A stretch of 64,000 nucleotides of DNA from Roseovarius indicus (GTDB lineage Bacteria > Pseudomonadota > Alphaproteobacteria > Rhodobacterales > Rhodobacteraceae). The position numbers and the translations under genes are program-made. The DNA lies in NCBI RefSeq assembly GCF_008728195.1, contig NZ_CP031598.1, positions 2,666,001 to 2,730,000 of the forward strand. Reading direction: 5' to 3'. This document shows positions 17,189-23,905 of the stretch, in pieces. How positions within the stretch are numbered: the first letter of the stretch is position 1; each line of letters begins with the position of its first letter. The notes under the pieces were generated by a model that was given only the letters and a program-made list of their open reading frames with translations, ran no database searches and was not told where the DNA came from.

Positions 17189-17463
17189 ACTGGGTACTGA
17201 TCGCAAGCAACATGACCTCAGTGTCGCTTTCTCTGGTCTGCTGGTGGCTGGCGCACCTTTATGGCAGGTGCAAGCCACCGGGGCGCAGCATCGCCGGCTG
17301 CTACGCACTGGTCGGCTTTACCGTGCTACTGACGATGCTGGTGCGCAACCTGGGCGTCGATCTGCGCCCGGTCGTGCCCTGGCTGATCGTGATTACAAAG
17401 ACGGTTCTGACCGTGACGTTTCTGTTGGTAATCGTTCGCCGGTACAAGCTCGGCGACCGGTAG
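17185..17463 (+). CDS. Small phage membrane protein, lysis cassette
   Basis: 92 residues from ATG 17185, overlapping the putative holin stop as ATGA. Three predicted membrane helices (VLIASNMTSVSLSLVCWWLA; CYALVGFTVLLTMLV; VPWLIVITKTVLTVTFLLVIV) and a short basic end. It may be a second holin, an antiholin or a membrane anchor for lysis; the sequence alone does not decide this. It ends 49 bases before the endolysin gene. Confidence 0.65.
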   Translation: MNWVLIASNMTSVSLSLVCWWLAHLYGRCKPPGRSIAGCYALVGFTVLLTMLVRNLGVDLRPVVPWLIVITKTVLTVTFLLVIVRRYKLGDR

Positions 17464-17512
17464 ACCATTTCCCGGCGGTCGCTGCCGCCCTTTCCTACCA
17501 AGGATATCTACG

Positions 17513-18124
17513 ATGCAAACTGTTGAAGATCTGGCCCGCGCCATCGTGGCGCGCGAGGGCGGATTCGTGAACGATCCGGATGATCCGGGCGGCGCCACGA
17601 ATTTCGGCGTCACCATTCACACCATGCGCCGTCTCGGCCTTGATCTCGATCGCGACGGCGATGTCGATGTCGCGGACGTGCGGCGCCTGTCGCGGTCGCA
17701 GGCCGAGGACATCTTCGTCGACCACTACTACCGCCGGCCGCGCATCGATCAGCTGCCCGAGGCGCTGCGCGCGTCGGTGTTCGATATGTATGTCAACGCC
17801 GGCGGGAACGCGGTGAAGATCCTGCAGCGCCTCTTGCGCCGGTTGGGCCACGAGATCGCCGTCGACGGCGCTATCGGGCCGCAAACCATCGGCGCGGCAA
17901 GGGCTGCGTATGAGGTCGCTCCGGAGCACCTCGCCGATGCCTACGGGATCGCCCGGCGGAATTACTACTTCCGGCTCGCCGACGCGCGCCCGGCATCGCG
18001 GAAATACGCCCGCACCCGTGCCGGCGGCAAGGGCGGCTGGATCCGGCGGGCCGAGGAGTTCATCTCGCCCCGCTATCACATGACCGAGGCCGAGTTTCAG
18101 AGGAGGGTGGCGAAATGGGGTTGA
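17513..18124 (+). CDS. Endolysin, glycoside hydrolase family 108
   Basis: 203 residues from ATG 17513. 'VAREGGFVNDPDDPGGATNFGVT' is the GH108 muramidase signature; the catalytic glutamate is in EGGF near residue 15. Residues ~45-55, 'DLDRDGDVDVADV', form an EF-hand/dockerin-like acidic loop that could bind calcium. The C-terminal half ('LRRLGHEIAVDGAIGPQTIGAAR') is the peptidoglycan-binding domain usual in this family. No signal peptide, so release needs a holin. Its end overlaps the next gene by 10 bases. Confidence 0.92.
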   Translation: MQTVEDLARAIVAREGGFVNDPDDPGGATNFGVTIHTMRRLGLDLDRDGDVDVADVRRLSRSQAEDIFVDHYYRRPRIDQLPEALRASVFDMYVNAGGNAVKILQRLLRRLGHEIAVDGAIGPQTIGAARAAYEVAPEHLADAYGIARRNYYFRLADARPASRKYARTRAGGKGGWIRRAEEFISPRYHMTEAEFQRRVAKWG

Positions 18125-18546
18125 GCGACGAAACATTCACATGCGGCTCACCTTCGCCGCGTTTCACGCCGGGACCGGATACCTGGATCCGGTGCCCGAA
18201 CGGCGACCGGGTCTGCTCGTTCTGCGGTTCGTTGCATCCGGAGGATTTCGAGCGGCTGGCAAAGGAAGCGGCCGATAAGGATAGCTCCACGTTCATCGAC
18301 CCGACCACCAAGCAGTACAAGTGGTACGTGCGCCGCGACGAAGTTCCGAACGCGAGCGCTGGCGGCATCAAGTTCTATTCGTGGCACGCCCCGACGGATG
18401 AGGTCAGGAATCGGATAAATGCCGTCCTGCCGGAGGCTGTCCGCGTTTCGCTGGTGAAGATCGATATCCGAGCGCAGGACGCACTTGAGGAAATGGCGCG
18501 GCGCGATGGCCGTCTGCCCGAGGGAGGGAACGATGGGACTGATTGA
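18115..18546 (+). CDS. Hypothetical phage protein with CxxC motif
   Basis: 143 residues from ATG 18115 (AGGAGGG upstream), starting inside the endolysin gene. The N-terminus has 'RVCSFCGSLHPEDFERLAKEA', a C-x2-C that with the earlier Cys residues (positions ~10 and 27) could form a zinc knuckle. The C-terminal half is helical and acidic. It is embedded in the lysis cassette and tightly coupled on both sides. No family recognised; comparable small CxxC proteins occur next to endolysin genes in other phages. Confidence 0.65.
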   Translation: MGLSDETFTCGSPSPRFTPGPDTWIRCPNGDRVCSFCGSLHPEDFERLAKEAADKDSSTFIDPTTKQYKWYVRRDEVPNASAGGIKFYSWHAPTDEVRNRINAVLPEAVRVSLVKIDIRAQDALEEMARRDGRLPEGGNDGTD

Positions 18547-19132
18547 AAAACTTCTATCTACCGTGTTCGGCGGTGGCCGCAACGCGATCGCCGAGACGGC
18601 CGAGGTATTTCGAGTCAACGCCGACGCCTCGGATGCGCGCGACGCGGATGTGCAGAGCGCGGCACTCGCGCAGCTTGCGGCCGAGTTCGCGCGGCCGCGT
18701 AAGGGTTTGTTCGACCGCCTGATCGACGGCTTGAACCGCGTTCCGCGGCCGGCGCTGGCGCTCGGCACGCTGGCGCTGTTCATGGCGGCGATGATCGATC
18801 CCGTCTGGTTTTCGGAACGCATGCAGGGGATCTCGCTTGTGCCGGAGCCGCTTTGGTGGCTCCTGGGCGCGATCGTCAGCTTCTACTTCGGTGCCCGGCA
18901 TCAGGCCAAGGGGCAGGAGTTCCAGCAGTCGCTGGCGGCAACCGTGGCCCGTGCGCCGAAGGTAATGCAGAACCTCGCCGCGCTCGATGCGTTGCGATCG
19001 GGTGCGGGCACGCCGCGCGTAGCCGATACCGGGACCGATGCAGAGGTCGAGTTGCAGGTAGCTGAGGGGGCCGGGGATCCAAACCCGGCGCTCGAGGCGA
19101 TCCAGCGCCACAACGGGGCGGCTGAGCGATGA
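18533..19132 (+). CDS. Holin of GTA_holin_3TM type
   Basis: 199 residues from ATG 18533 with GAGGGAGGGA upstream; the longer frame from 18485 overlaps the previous gene without an RBS. N-terminal 'MGLIEKLLSTVFGGGRNAIAETAEVFRVNAD' and the central 'RLIDGLNRVPRPALALGTLALFMAAMIDPVWFSERM' plus 'WWLLGAIVSFYFGARHQAK' match the three-transmembrane holin family known from gene transfer agents and related phages. A Glu/Ala-rich tail follows. With the 16874 gene there are thus two holin candidates around one endolysin. Confidence 0.8.
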   Translation: MGLIEKLLSTVFGGGRNAIAETAEVFRVNADASDARDADVQSAALAQLAAEFARPRKGLFDRLIDGLNRVPRPALALGTLALFMAAMIDPVWFSERMQGISLVPEPLWWLLGAIVSFYFGARHQAKGQEFQQSLAATVARAPKVMQNLAALDALRSGAGTPRVADTGTDAEVELQVAEGAGDPNPALEAIQRHNGAAER

Positions 19133-19437
19133 CTGGGCGACTGATGGCGGCAATCGCCGCGCTGGCCCTGTGGGTGCTTCTCCGCGCCGCTGCGCCGGCT
19201 TTCGCCGGCGAGTGCACGACCTACGATATCCTGTCAAAGCGCCTCGCCGAGCGTGAAGGGCAGGTGCTCGCCTTCGGCGGTCTCATTACCGACACATCGA
19301 TGTTGCAGATCTGGCGCGATGTTCGGTCGGGCCGGTGGACGGCGCTCGAGGTTCTGGTCGACGGCACGACTTGCATCGTGCGCGTCGGGGAATACTGGCA
19401 GGACTGGCATGCCGAGGCGCCCGGGGTGCCGGGATAG
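19129..19437 (+). CDS. Secreted protein of a Rhodobacteraceae periplasmic family, phage-borne
   Basis: 102 residues from ATG 19129 (ATGA overlap with the holin gene). Residues 1-26 form a signal peptide ending AFA. The mature part, 'ECTTYDILSKRLAEREGQVLAFGGLITDTSMLQIWRD...GRWTALEVLVDGTTCIVRVGEYW', resembles small periplasmic proteins widespread in Rhodobacteraceae (pattern C-x-x-[RY]-D...L...Y.E....G......e.....GsWt.....dG..C....G..W), with two conserved cysteines. Being the last gene of the lysis run, it may act in the periplasm during lysis (spanin-like role is possible) or be a moron. Function unknown. Confidence 0.7.
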   Translation: MTGRLMAAIAALALWVLLRAAAPAFAGECTTYDILSKRLAEREGQVLAFGGLITDTSMLQIWRDVRSGRWTALEVLVDGTTCIVRVGEYWQDWHAEAPGVPG

Positions 19438-19630
19438 GAATGGCAATAGGCTTGACTAGCAATGGAGAATCGCAAGATGAATGATGAAGAGCTCGTATTA
19501 ATTTGGCCGATGCGTGGAACGGAACCGGCCTTCGGGATCACTGATGACGTCGATCTATGCACCCGTCTCAACATTCCCTTTAAGCCATCCAGCGCGGGGC
19601 AGGGTGACGAGGTCGTTTGGCCTTGGGAAG

Positions 19631-20167
19631 ATGGTCAAGGTGAAATACGATCCGATGCTTCCCAACAGCATGTGCTATTGGAATGTAAATAAGCTTGTAA
19701 AATCCGAAGGCGGCAAACTGCTGTTCTGCTGGCAAATCTTGCAATGGCCAGGACTTTACGTGGAAGCACACCATCATGCGATTTGGCAATCATCGCAGGG
19801 TAAGCTGATTGATATTACTACAAAGGACCCGAGCGATCATCGACTATTTTCGGTCGTAATTTTGGATACATCAAACGCAATTGACATCACGTGGCCGCCG
19901 AACATTGAAAACAGGTACGTAAAACTCAAAGAATGTCCGGAGGTCGACGAGTACATTGCCGCAAACCATGAGCAAATTCGGCACCGGCAAAGGATGACTG
20001 AGACTGCAAAGCGCCTTGGTTGTCAATTTGACCCCGAAAGAGGGATTTCGGGCAAGAAATCGTCGGAGAAAGCTCTTAAAGGCGAGATTGAGGAAGAGAG
20101 GCGGCTGCAAATTAGGATGGGTGACGCTATTAAAGCGTGCGCTGCGATTGATCGAAAAACCGTATAG
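19631..20167 (+). CDS. Hypothetical protein, AT-richer accessory gene
   Basis: 178 residues if started at ATG 19631; the same frame is open from 19514, and a different short frame (19462-19692) is open just before it, so the true 5' end is unclear and a frameshifted remnant cannot be excluded. 'MCYWNVNKLVKSEGGKLLFCWQILQWPGLYVEAHHHAIW' followed by 'GKLIDITTKDP' resembles proteins with a conserved 'GG....GW.iWe.Pg...EaefHaVW....G.l.D.TP' core found in mobile regions. The C-terminus is a charged helix. GC is visibly lower than in the phage genes upstream, suggesting separate acquisition. No function known to me. Confidence 0.55.
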   Translation: MVKVKYDPMLPNSMCYWNVNKLVKSEGGKLLFCWQILQWPGLYVEAHHHAIWQSSQGKLIDITTKDPSDHRLFSVVILDTSNAIDITWPPNIENRYVKLKECPEVDEYIAANHEQIRHRQRMTETAKRLGCQFDPERGISGKKSSEKALKGEIEEERRLQIRMGDAIKACAAIDRKTV

Positions 20168-20267
20168 TCAGGCTTGGTCTGAAGATCCCATTTTACCTTG
20201 GACCGAAAGAATCTCTCCAGCAGCGTGGTTGATGGTTGGCATCGGGACCGTCCTCTACTGGGTTGGT

Positions 20268-21116
20268 TTAGGCGGCCACGCGGAAGCCTGCCGCATTGCG
20301 GTGCCCGCCGCCGCCGTTGTCTTTGGCAATCTCAGATACGTCCATCCGATCATCCATTGAGCGCAGCGAGTACGTCACGCCGTCATAGGTTCTGACCACG
20401 CACGCGGCGAAAGGTGCTTCCGGGTTGCGGTTAAGCAGCTCGTGCGCGACTTCGGAAACAAAGTCATAGGAGCAGGCTGCAACAGGCACCCGATGTCCGG
20501 CGACATCTTCCTCGAAGGCCGTGTCGCAGATGTTGCTGACGATCATGTCGACATAGCGACGAATGGCGACGCCCTCATTTGCAAGCCGCTCGGCTGTGAA
20601 CATGTCCCACAGCTCAAAGTCGCGCGGCATGGAGCGGATCGCGATGCAGATTTCCTTGGTTCCTCTAAGGTCGAACCGCCATAGGTCGCGATCCTCGACG
20701 GCAGCGAACCAGTCTGGCATTGGCTCGTTACCAAAGCAGTATTCCCAAGCGAGACGGCACCCTGATTTTTCCATGTCAAAACAGACGCCAACGCCTGACA
20801 TCATGCGGTCCGCATAGCGCTTCTCAAACGGGCCGCCCGCGCATTCCAATTTCATGAAGCCCTCCAATTCGGCTTCGGCGGTCTTATGGTGATCGAGAAC
20901 GATGACCCGTTTGGCCGCGTCGGCAATCTCGTTCATGACATCTTTCTTGAATGAGAAATCCACGATGAGCACGTCTTTCCCGGTCACGTCGGGAGTGTCC
21001 TGGCCATACTGGCAAGGCACGTACTCCACGGCATCACCGAACCGCTTCCACACGGCATAGGCGGCGGCAAAGCCATCGTCGCAATTGGCGTGATAAATAC
21101 AAACGTCTGGTGTCAT
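20268..21116 (-). CDS. DHH/DHHA1 family phosphoesterase
   Basis: 282 residues on the minus strand from ATG at 21116. Motif I 'YHANCDDGFAAAYAV' (His9, Asp13, Asp14), motif II 'LIVDFS' (Asp53), the DHH triad at residues 75-77 (LDHHKTAE), and the DHHA1 motif GGGGHRNAAGF at 268-278 are all present. The family are metal-dependent phosphodiesterases cleaving short RNAs, pAp, pyrophosphate or cyclic dinucleotides; this small version resembles nano-RNase/oligonucleotide phosphodiesterase types found in phages. Being in a prophage accessory region it may salvage nucleotides or remove host signal nucleotides; the latter is inference. It shares direction with the short gene upstream. Confidence 0.85.
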   Translation of the reverse strand: MTPDVCIYHANCDDGFAAAYAVWKRFGDAVEYVPCQYGQDTPDVTGKDVLIVDFSFKKDVMNEIADAAKRVIVLDHHKTAEAELEGFMKLECAGGPFEKRYADRMMSGVGVCFDMEKSGCRLAWEYCFGNEPMPDWFAAVEDRDLWRFDLRGTKEICIAIRSMPRDFELWDMFTAERLANEGVAIRRYVDMIVSNICDTAFEEDVAGHRVPVAACSYDFVSEVAHELLNRNPEAPFAACVVRTYDGVTYSLRSMDDRMDVSEIAKDNGGGGHRNAAGFRVAA

Positions 21117-21129
21117 TTCGGATCGGTCC

Positions 21130-21312
21130 TTATCTGGCTTCCGTTTCGGGATCGTAGTAATCCACAGTGATGCGTGCACAGCGGTTATCGGCCATCGTAA
21201 CTCCGCCGTAGACAATAGGATCCTGCGGGATGTCACCCGCCTCAACCGACCGAACGGCACGGAAGAGCGTTTCTTTCAGCGCTCGCATGATCTGATCCTT
21301 GTTATCTGCCAT
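21130..21312 (-). CDS. Small hypothetical phage protein upstream of the DHH gene
   Basis: 60 residues on the minus strand from ATG at 21312, with AAGGA about 10 bases upstream. The frame stays open to 21378 but those codons overlap the operator-like region. Helical N-terminus 'DNKDQIMRALKETLFRAVRSVEAG', then 'VMADNRCARITVDYYDPETEAR'-type strand. Ends 13 bases before the DHH phosphoesterase start, so the two are probably one transcript from the divergent promoter region at 21.3-21.45 kb. Function unknown. Confidence 0.55.
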   Translation of the reverse strand: MADNKDQIMRALKETLFRAVRSVEAGDIPQDPIVYGGVTMADNRCARITVDYYDPETEAR

Positions 21313-21334
21313 GTCTTTCGGTCCTTTCTTGGTT

Positions 21335-21433
21335 TCAACATTTTCAACACGAATATTGAGAATTGTCAACATATGCAAATCATAAAGTCAGCAGAAATGT
21401 TGACTATATCCAGAACGTGTGTTGAAGTGTTGA
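21335..21433. promoter_or_regulatory. Divergent control region with six TGTTGA/TCAACA hexamers
   Basis: Between the minus-strand DHH operon and the plus-strand gene at 21459 there are three TCAACA copies (21335, 21344, 21366) followed by three TGTTGA copies (21398, 21420, 21428), so the two halves mirror each other. The region is AT-rich against its surroundings. TTGACA reads on the minus strand across 21366-21372 and TTGACT on the plus strand at 21399, both usable as -35 boxes. This looks like a repressor or activator binding array controlling both directions; the binding protein is unknown. Confidence 0.5.
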
Positions 21434-21458
21434 GAATTCACGGGCATACCCCGTCCTC

Positions 21459-21926
21459 ATGCGTGTTGGATATGGCTACAAGTGCACCGATAACGATTTC
21501 GCCGCTGCCGATGTCGAGACCATCTGGATCGACCACCCTGGTAGTGAGCGGATGGAGCGTACTGTCATGCTGCAGCACGGTTTGCGCGAGGGCGATACGC
21601 TGGTTTTGCTGCGCGCCAGCGATCTGGGCGTTGGCGGTGAGCTGCCGAATATCCGCCGAGAGTTGGAGCGCAGGAACGTGAAGGTCGAAACGGTTCCTAC
21701 TGACGCGAAACAGGAAAAGCCAAAGCGGCCGGTCGGAAACCCCGGCAAGTTTCATCTGTCAGACGAGGACATGCCGAAAGCGGAAAAGCTCTGGCATGGG
21801 CTACAGTGGAGCGGGCCTTATGTCCTGCGCCGCGTGCGAGAAATGAGCGGCTTCAAGGGAACGGATAGGCAGTTGCGGAACGCGCTCAACTATCGGTTCG
21901 GGCCGCGTGATAAGAACCAAGACTAG
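21459..21926 (+). CDS. Serine-recombinase-like N-domain protein with catalytic Ser replaced
   Basis: 155 residues from ATG 21459. The first ~80 residues follow the resolvase N-domain pattern: 'MRVGYGYKCTDND' lines up with the usual 'YaRvSTdDq', with Cys at the nucleophile position, and 'LREGDTLVLLRASDLGVGGELPNIRRELERRNVKVE' with 'l.pGDtLvv.rlDRLgRs...l...l...gv.'. The second catalytic arginine region reads ASDLGVGG, so activity as a recombinase is unlikely. A basic linker and a small helical C-terminal domain follow ('GPYVLRRVREMSGFKGTDRQLRNALNYRFG'), possibly HTH. It may be a DNA-binding regulator derived from a resolvase. Start follows the divergent control region. Confidence 0.6.
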   Translation: MRVGYGYKCTDNDFAAADVETIWIDHPGSERMERTVMLQHGLREGDTLVLLRASDLGVGGELPNIRRELERRNVKVETVPTDAKQEKPKRPVGNPGKFHLSDEDMPKAEKLWHGLQWSGPYVLRRVREMSGFKGTDRQLRNALNYRFGPRDKNQD

Positions 21927-22102
21927 GAGGCCACATGAAGCGCATAGCAATCGCAGGATCAATGGCTGCCGCTCTGGCCCAGATGGTGACTGACCACCCG
22001 CCGGAGGTCGAGATACCTAAGCGGAAGCCGAGCGGAAAGGACCGCTCCAAAGTCAAAGCCGCGCGCAAGCAGCGACGCAAGAACAAACCCAAGTAGAGGA
22101 GG
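21925..22102 (+). repeat. 178-bp perfect direct repeat, copy 1
   Basis: Identical base for base to 22662-22839 (offset 737). It includes the AGGAGG ribosome binding site, a full 53-codon gene and the following AGGAGG. Flanking bases differ immediately at both ends, so the repeat edges are sharp. Confidence 0.95.
21935..22096 (+). CDS. 53-residue basic protein, copy 1
   Basis: ATG 21935 with AGGAGG 5 bases upstream; ends TAG 22094-22096. The protein starts with a short hydrophobic/helical segment ('MKRIAIAGSMAAALAQMV') and ends in a very basic tail rich in Lys and Arg ('KAARKQRRKNKPK'). Such tails bind nucleic acid or act as localisation handles. It is present twice with no base change, which suggests a recent duplication or gene conversion. 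Function unknown. Confidence 0.6.
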   Translation: MKRIAIAGSMAAALAQMVTDHPPEVEIPKRKPSGKDRSKVKAARKQRRKNKPK

Positions 22103-22109
22103 CCGACCG

Positions 22110-22313
22110 ATGGCAAGTGTCGAGGCTATTAACAGGTCACTGCGCATCATTCTTCTTGATGATGGAAAGACTTATCCCATTACCAACTGGTTCGACATCA
22201 ACGGTGATGATTGTGACCCGGACGAAGCGGAGTTCGCCGTCGCCGGGCCGGACAGCAATGGAAAGTGGTACACGATTGAACTTGGCGCATACAGCTTTTT
22301 GGGAGTGCATTGA
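22110..22313 (+). CDS. Small hypothetical phage protein
   Basis: 67 residues from ATG 22110, 13 bases after the copy 1 stop with AGGAGG before it. 'INRSLRIILLDDGKTYPITNWFDINGDDCDPDEAEFAVAGPDSNGKWYTIEL' is a compact beta-rich sequence with an acidic loop. Similar short proteins are common in the early regions of alphaproteobacterial siphophages. It ends where the next gene starts (TGATG). Function unknown. Confidence 0.55.
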   Translation: MASVEAINRSLRIILLDDGKTYPITNWFDINGDDCDPDEAEFAVAGPDSNGKWYTIELGAYSFLGVH

Positions 22314-22657
22314 TGTCTGTCTGGCCTGAAATCACAGCGCCAGCGATGTACGATGATCCAGCGCCGGGATGGAAAGACCCCGGCTTGCCTGACTTCGCCT
22401 TGATCCACGCGGTTGCCCGCAAGCTGGGCTACGTGATCGGGCTGCACGGGTCGATGAGGCGGGACTGCGACCTTGTAGCGGTTCCTTGGACCTTTGCTGC
22501 CGGGTCAGACGAGTACCTAGTTGACGCTCTCTGCACTTGCCTGAGTGGCCGGGTGATCGGAGAACCAGAAGAAAAGCCGCACGGGCGACGTGCATGGATA
22601 ATTCAGGTGGACGGGTGGGTGAAGAACATCGACCTGTCCGTAATGCCGAGAGTGTAA
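22313..22657 (+). CDS. Phage protein with nucleotidyltransferase-like pattern
   Basis: 114 residues from ATG 22313, coupled to the previous stop. 'GYVIGLHGSMRRDCDLVAVPWT' resembles the 'hGS.aR.lDLvavPW' block of a phage family with a minimal nucleotidyltransferase-like fold (G-S then D-x-D), followed by 'LVDALCTCLSG' and a C-terminal 'HGRRAWIIQV' strand. Transferase activity is not established for this family. It lies between the two copies of the 178-bp repeat and could be lost with its neighbour by recombination. Confidence 0.6.
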   Translation: MSVWPEITAPAMYDDPAPGWKDPGLPDFALIHAVARKLGYVIGLHGSMRRDCDLVAVPWTFAAGSDEYLVDALCTCLSGRVIGEPEEKPHGRRAWIIQVDGWVKNIDLSVMPRV

Positions 22658-22661
22658 CAGA

Positions 22662-22839
22662 AGGAGGCCACATGAAGCGCATAGCAATCGCAGGATCAAT
22701 GGCTGCCGCTCTGGCCCAGATGGTGACTGACCACCCGCCGGAGGTCGAGATACCTAAGCGGAAGCCGAGCGGAAAGGACCGCTCCAAAGTCAAAGCCGCG
22801 CGCAAGCAGCGACGCAAGAACAAACCCAAGTAGAGGAGG
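22662..22839 (+). repeat. 178-bp perfect direct repeat, copy 2
   Basis: Second copy of 21925-22102, same orientation. The two copies bracket the genes at 22110 and 22313. Confidence 0.95.
22672..22833 (+). CDS. 53-residue basic protein, copy 2
   Basis: Identical in DNA and protein to the gene at 21935, including the AGGAGG site. After its stop the sequence changes to a GC-rich inverted pair (GTGCCACGCG ... CGCGTGGCAC at 22840-22868) that may terminate this transcript before the oppositely transcribed tRNA genes. Confidence 0.6.
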   Translation: MKRIAIAGSMAAALAQMVTDHPPEVEIPKRKPSGKDRSKVKAARKQRRKNKPK

Positions 22840-22868
22840 GTGCCACGCGCTCATTTCCCCGCGTGGCA
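22840..22868 (+). terminator. Hairpin after the repeat copy 2 gene
   Basis: GTGCCACGCG and CGCGTGGCAC form a 10-bp stem around a short loop (ctcatttcc), followed by TTTCCCG. It lies 6 bases after the last plus-strand phage gene and faces the minus-strand tRNA cluster, so it is a plausible terminator. Confidence 0.6.
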
Positions 22869-22940
22869 CTTTCCCGATTTCACCAATGAAATCAGGCGTC
22901 CAAATTTGGTCTGGTAGGCCCGGAGGGACTCGCAGGGTGG

Positions 22941-23014
22941 TGGTTGCCCCTCGTGGATTCGAACCACGGTTTCCTGACTCAAAATCAGGCGTCCTGCCGC
23001 TAGACGAAGGGGCA
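22941..23014 (-). tRNA. tRNA-Gln (anticodon TTG)
   Basis: On the minus strand the sequence folds as a cloverleaf: acceptor TGCCCCT/AGGGGCA, anticodon stem CCTGA/TCAGG with loop TTTTGAG giving anticodon TTG, and T-arm CGTGG/CCACG with loop TTCGAAT. The CCA end is encoded. The D-arm part (TTCGTCTAG) looks more like that of a Glu tRNA. Last gene of a three-tRNA cluster; one base separates it from tRNA-Asn. Confidence 0.9.
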
Positions 23015-23015
23015 A

Positions 23016-23091
23016 TGGCAGCCTAGGCAGGGCTCGAACCTGCGACCCACAGATTAACAATCCGTCGCTCTGCCAACTGAGCTACTAGGCT
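23016..23091 (-). tRNA. tRNA-Asn (anticodon GTT)
   Basis: Minus-strand cloverleaf with perfect acceptor stem AGCCTAG/CTAGGCT, discriminator G, encoded CCA, and anticodon loop TTGTTAA giving GTT. One base (23015) separates its CCA from the 5' end of tRNA-Gln and one base (23092) separates it from tRNA-Trp. Confidence 0.92.
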
Positions 23092-23092
23092 A

Positions 23093-23166
23093 TGGCATAG
23101 GCGGATGGAGTCGAACCAACATCTTCGGGTTTGGAAGCCGATGTTCTACCGTTGAACTACGCCCAC
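23093..23166 (-). tRNA. tRNA-Trp (anticodon CCA)
   Basis: Minus-strand cloverleaf: acceptor GTGGGCG/CGCCTAT (two G-T pairs), D-stem GTTC/GAAC, anticodon stem TCGGC/CCCGA with a C-C mismatch at the loop-closing pair, loop TTCCAAA giving CCA, T-loop TTCGACT, discriminator G, encoded CCA. Reading the loop one base earlier would give a Gly TCC anticodon but then no anticodon stem forms. First gene of the cluster in transcription order. Confidence 0.8.
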
Positions 23167-23434
23167 ACAAAGGGCGCGCGAAAGCACCCCTTGGTTAGAG
23201 GTAATTTCGCCAGTTCTGTCGGTCAGTGTACATCATGCCGCCCTTATACCCCACCTCGCAGCACATGCAAAGAACTTTCGGCCGTTCGCCCAGCTTTCAG
23301 CGCTTTTGGGCGCCCTAAAACGGACCTAAAACCTGAACAAATAGAGGAAATCGCGCGAACATCCGCCCTGACGCTGCCCTCCGAAGGCAGAGGTCTCAAG
23401 TGGGCCTGGAGGGATCGCACACCTGTTTCAAGAT

Positions 23435-23905
23435 TCACGCTTCGTTTTCGCTTTGTCTTTGAAATGCAGGGGGTTTCCAAAATTCTGGCGAAGCCTTCAG
23501 GTCTAGTGTGGCGGGGTCTTCGCCGTTCAGCTTGCCGTCGCGTTGCTCCACGTACCACTTGTACCGTGGATATTCAAGTTTCTCGCGAACCGGCGGCAGG
23601 CGCTTCCGATTGAATTCCGGCCATTCATCGTGGATCGCTATATCCTCGGCCAATTCAGCCAAGGCCCGCGTCGGGAAAACCTCCACAGTCATCGTCAATG
23701 AATAGGCGTAGAATTCATCGCACCTCCAATGCGCCCGATCTCTTTCCATCAAATCATTCGTGATGCCGACATACAGCAATTCGTCATCCGCGCCAAAATA
23801 CCTGTACAGGCAGGTGGCGCTTTCATACCTATGGTCATCTAGGTATCGCGCGTCGGCCCGCAAGTAGTCGCACAAATCGGTCGGTTTCTCAGGCTCTTCT
23901 TTCAT
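23435..23905 (-). CDS. GIY-YIG nuclease-domain protein
   Basis: 156 residues on the minus strand. The GIY-YIG core is visible: 'CLYRYFG' (residues 32-38), 'LLYVGIT' (43-49), an arginine and His in 'ERDRAHW' (54-60), a glutamate in 'LAELAEDIAIHDEWPEFN' (82-99) and Asn99 at the end of the fold. Other family members cut DNA or RNA with one metal ion; small stand-alone forms are often phage-borne homing-type or repair-like nucleases. The C-terminal 55 residues are charged and of unknown fold. It is transcribed toward the tRNA cluster and is the last recognisable gene of the prophage accessory region. Confidence 0.75.
   Translation of the reverse strand: MKEEPEKPTDLCDYLRADARYLDDHRYESATCLYRYFGADDELLYVGITNDLMERDRAHWRCDEFYAYSLTMTVEVFPTRALAELAEDIAIHDEWPEFNRKRLPPVREKLEYPRYKWYVEQRDGKLNGEDPATLDLKASPEFWKPPAFQRQSENEA

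Noticed and set aside
19462..19692. 76-codon frame before the AT-richer phage gene
   Set aside because: Overlaps the better supported frame and shows no family pattern; could be part of a frameshifted 5' end but this cannot be shown here.
23093..23166. tRNA-Gly (TCC) reading of the third tRNA
   Set aside because: Shifting the anticodon loop by one base destroys the anticodon stem; the Trp (CCA) reading keeps four of five pairs.
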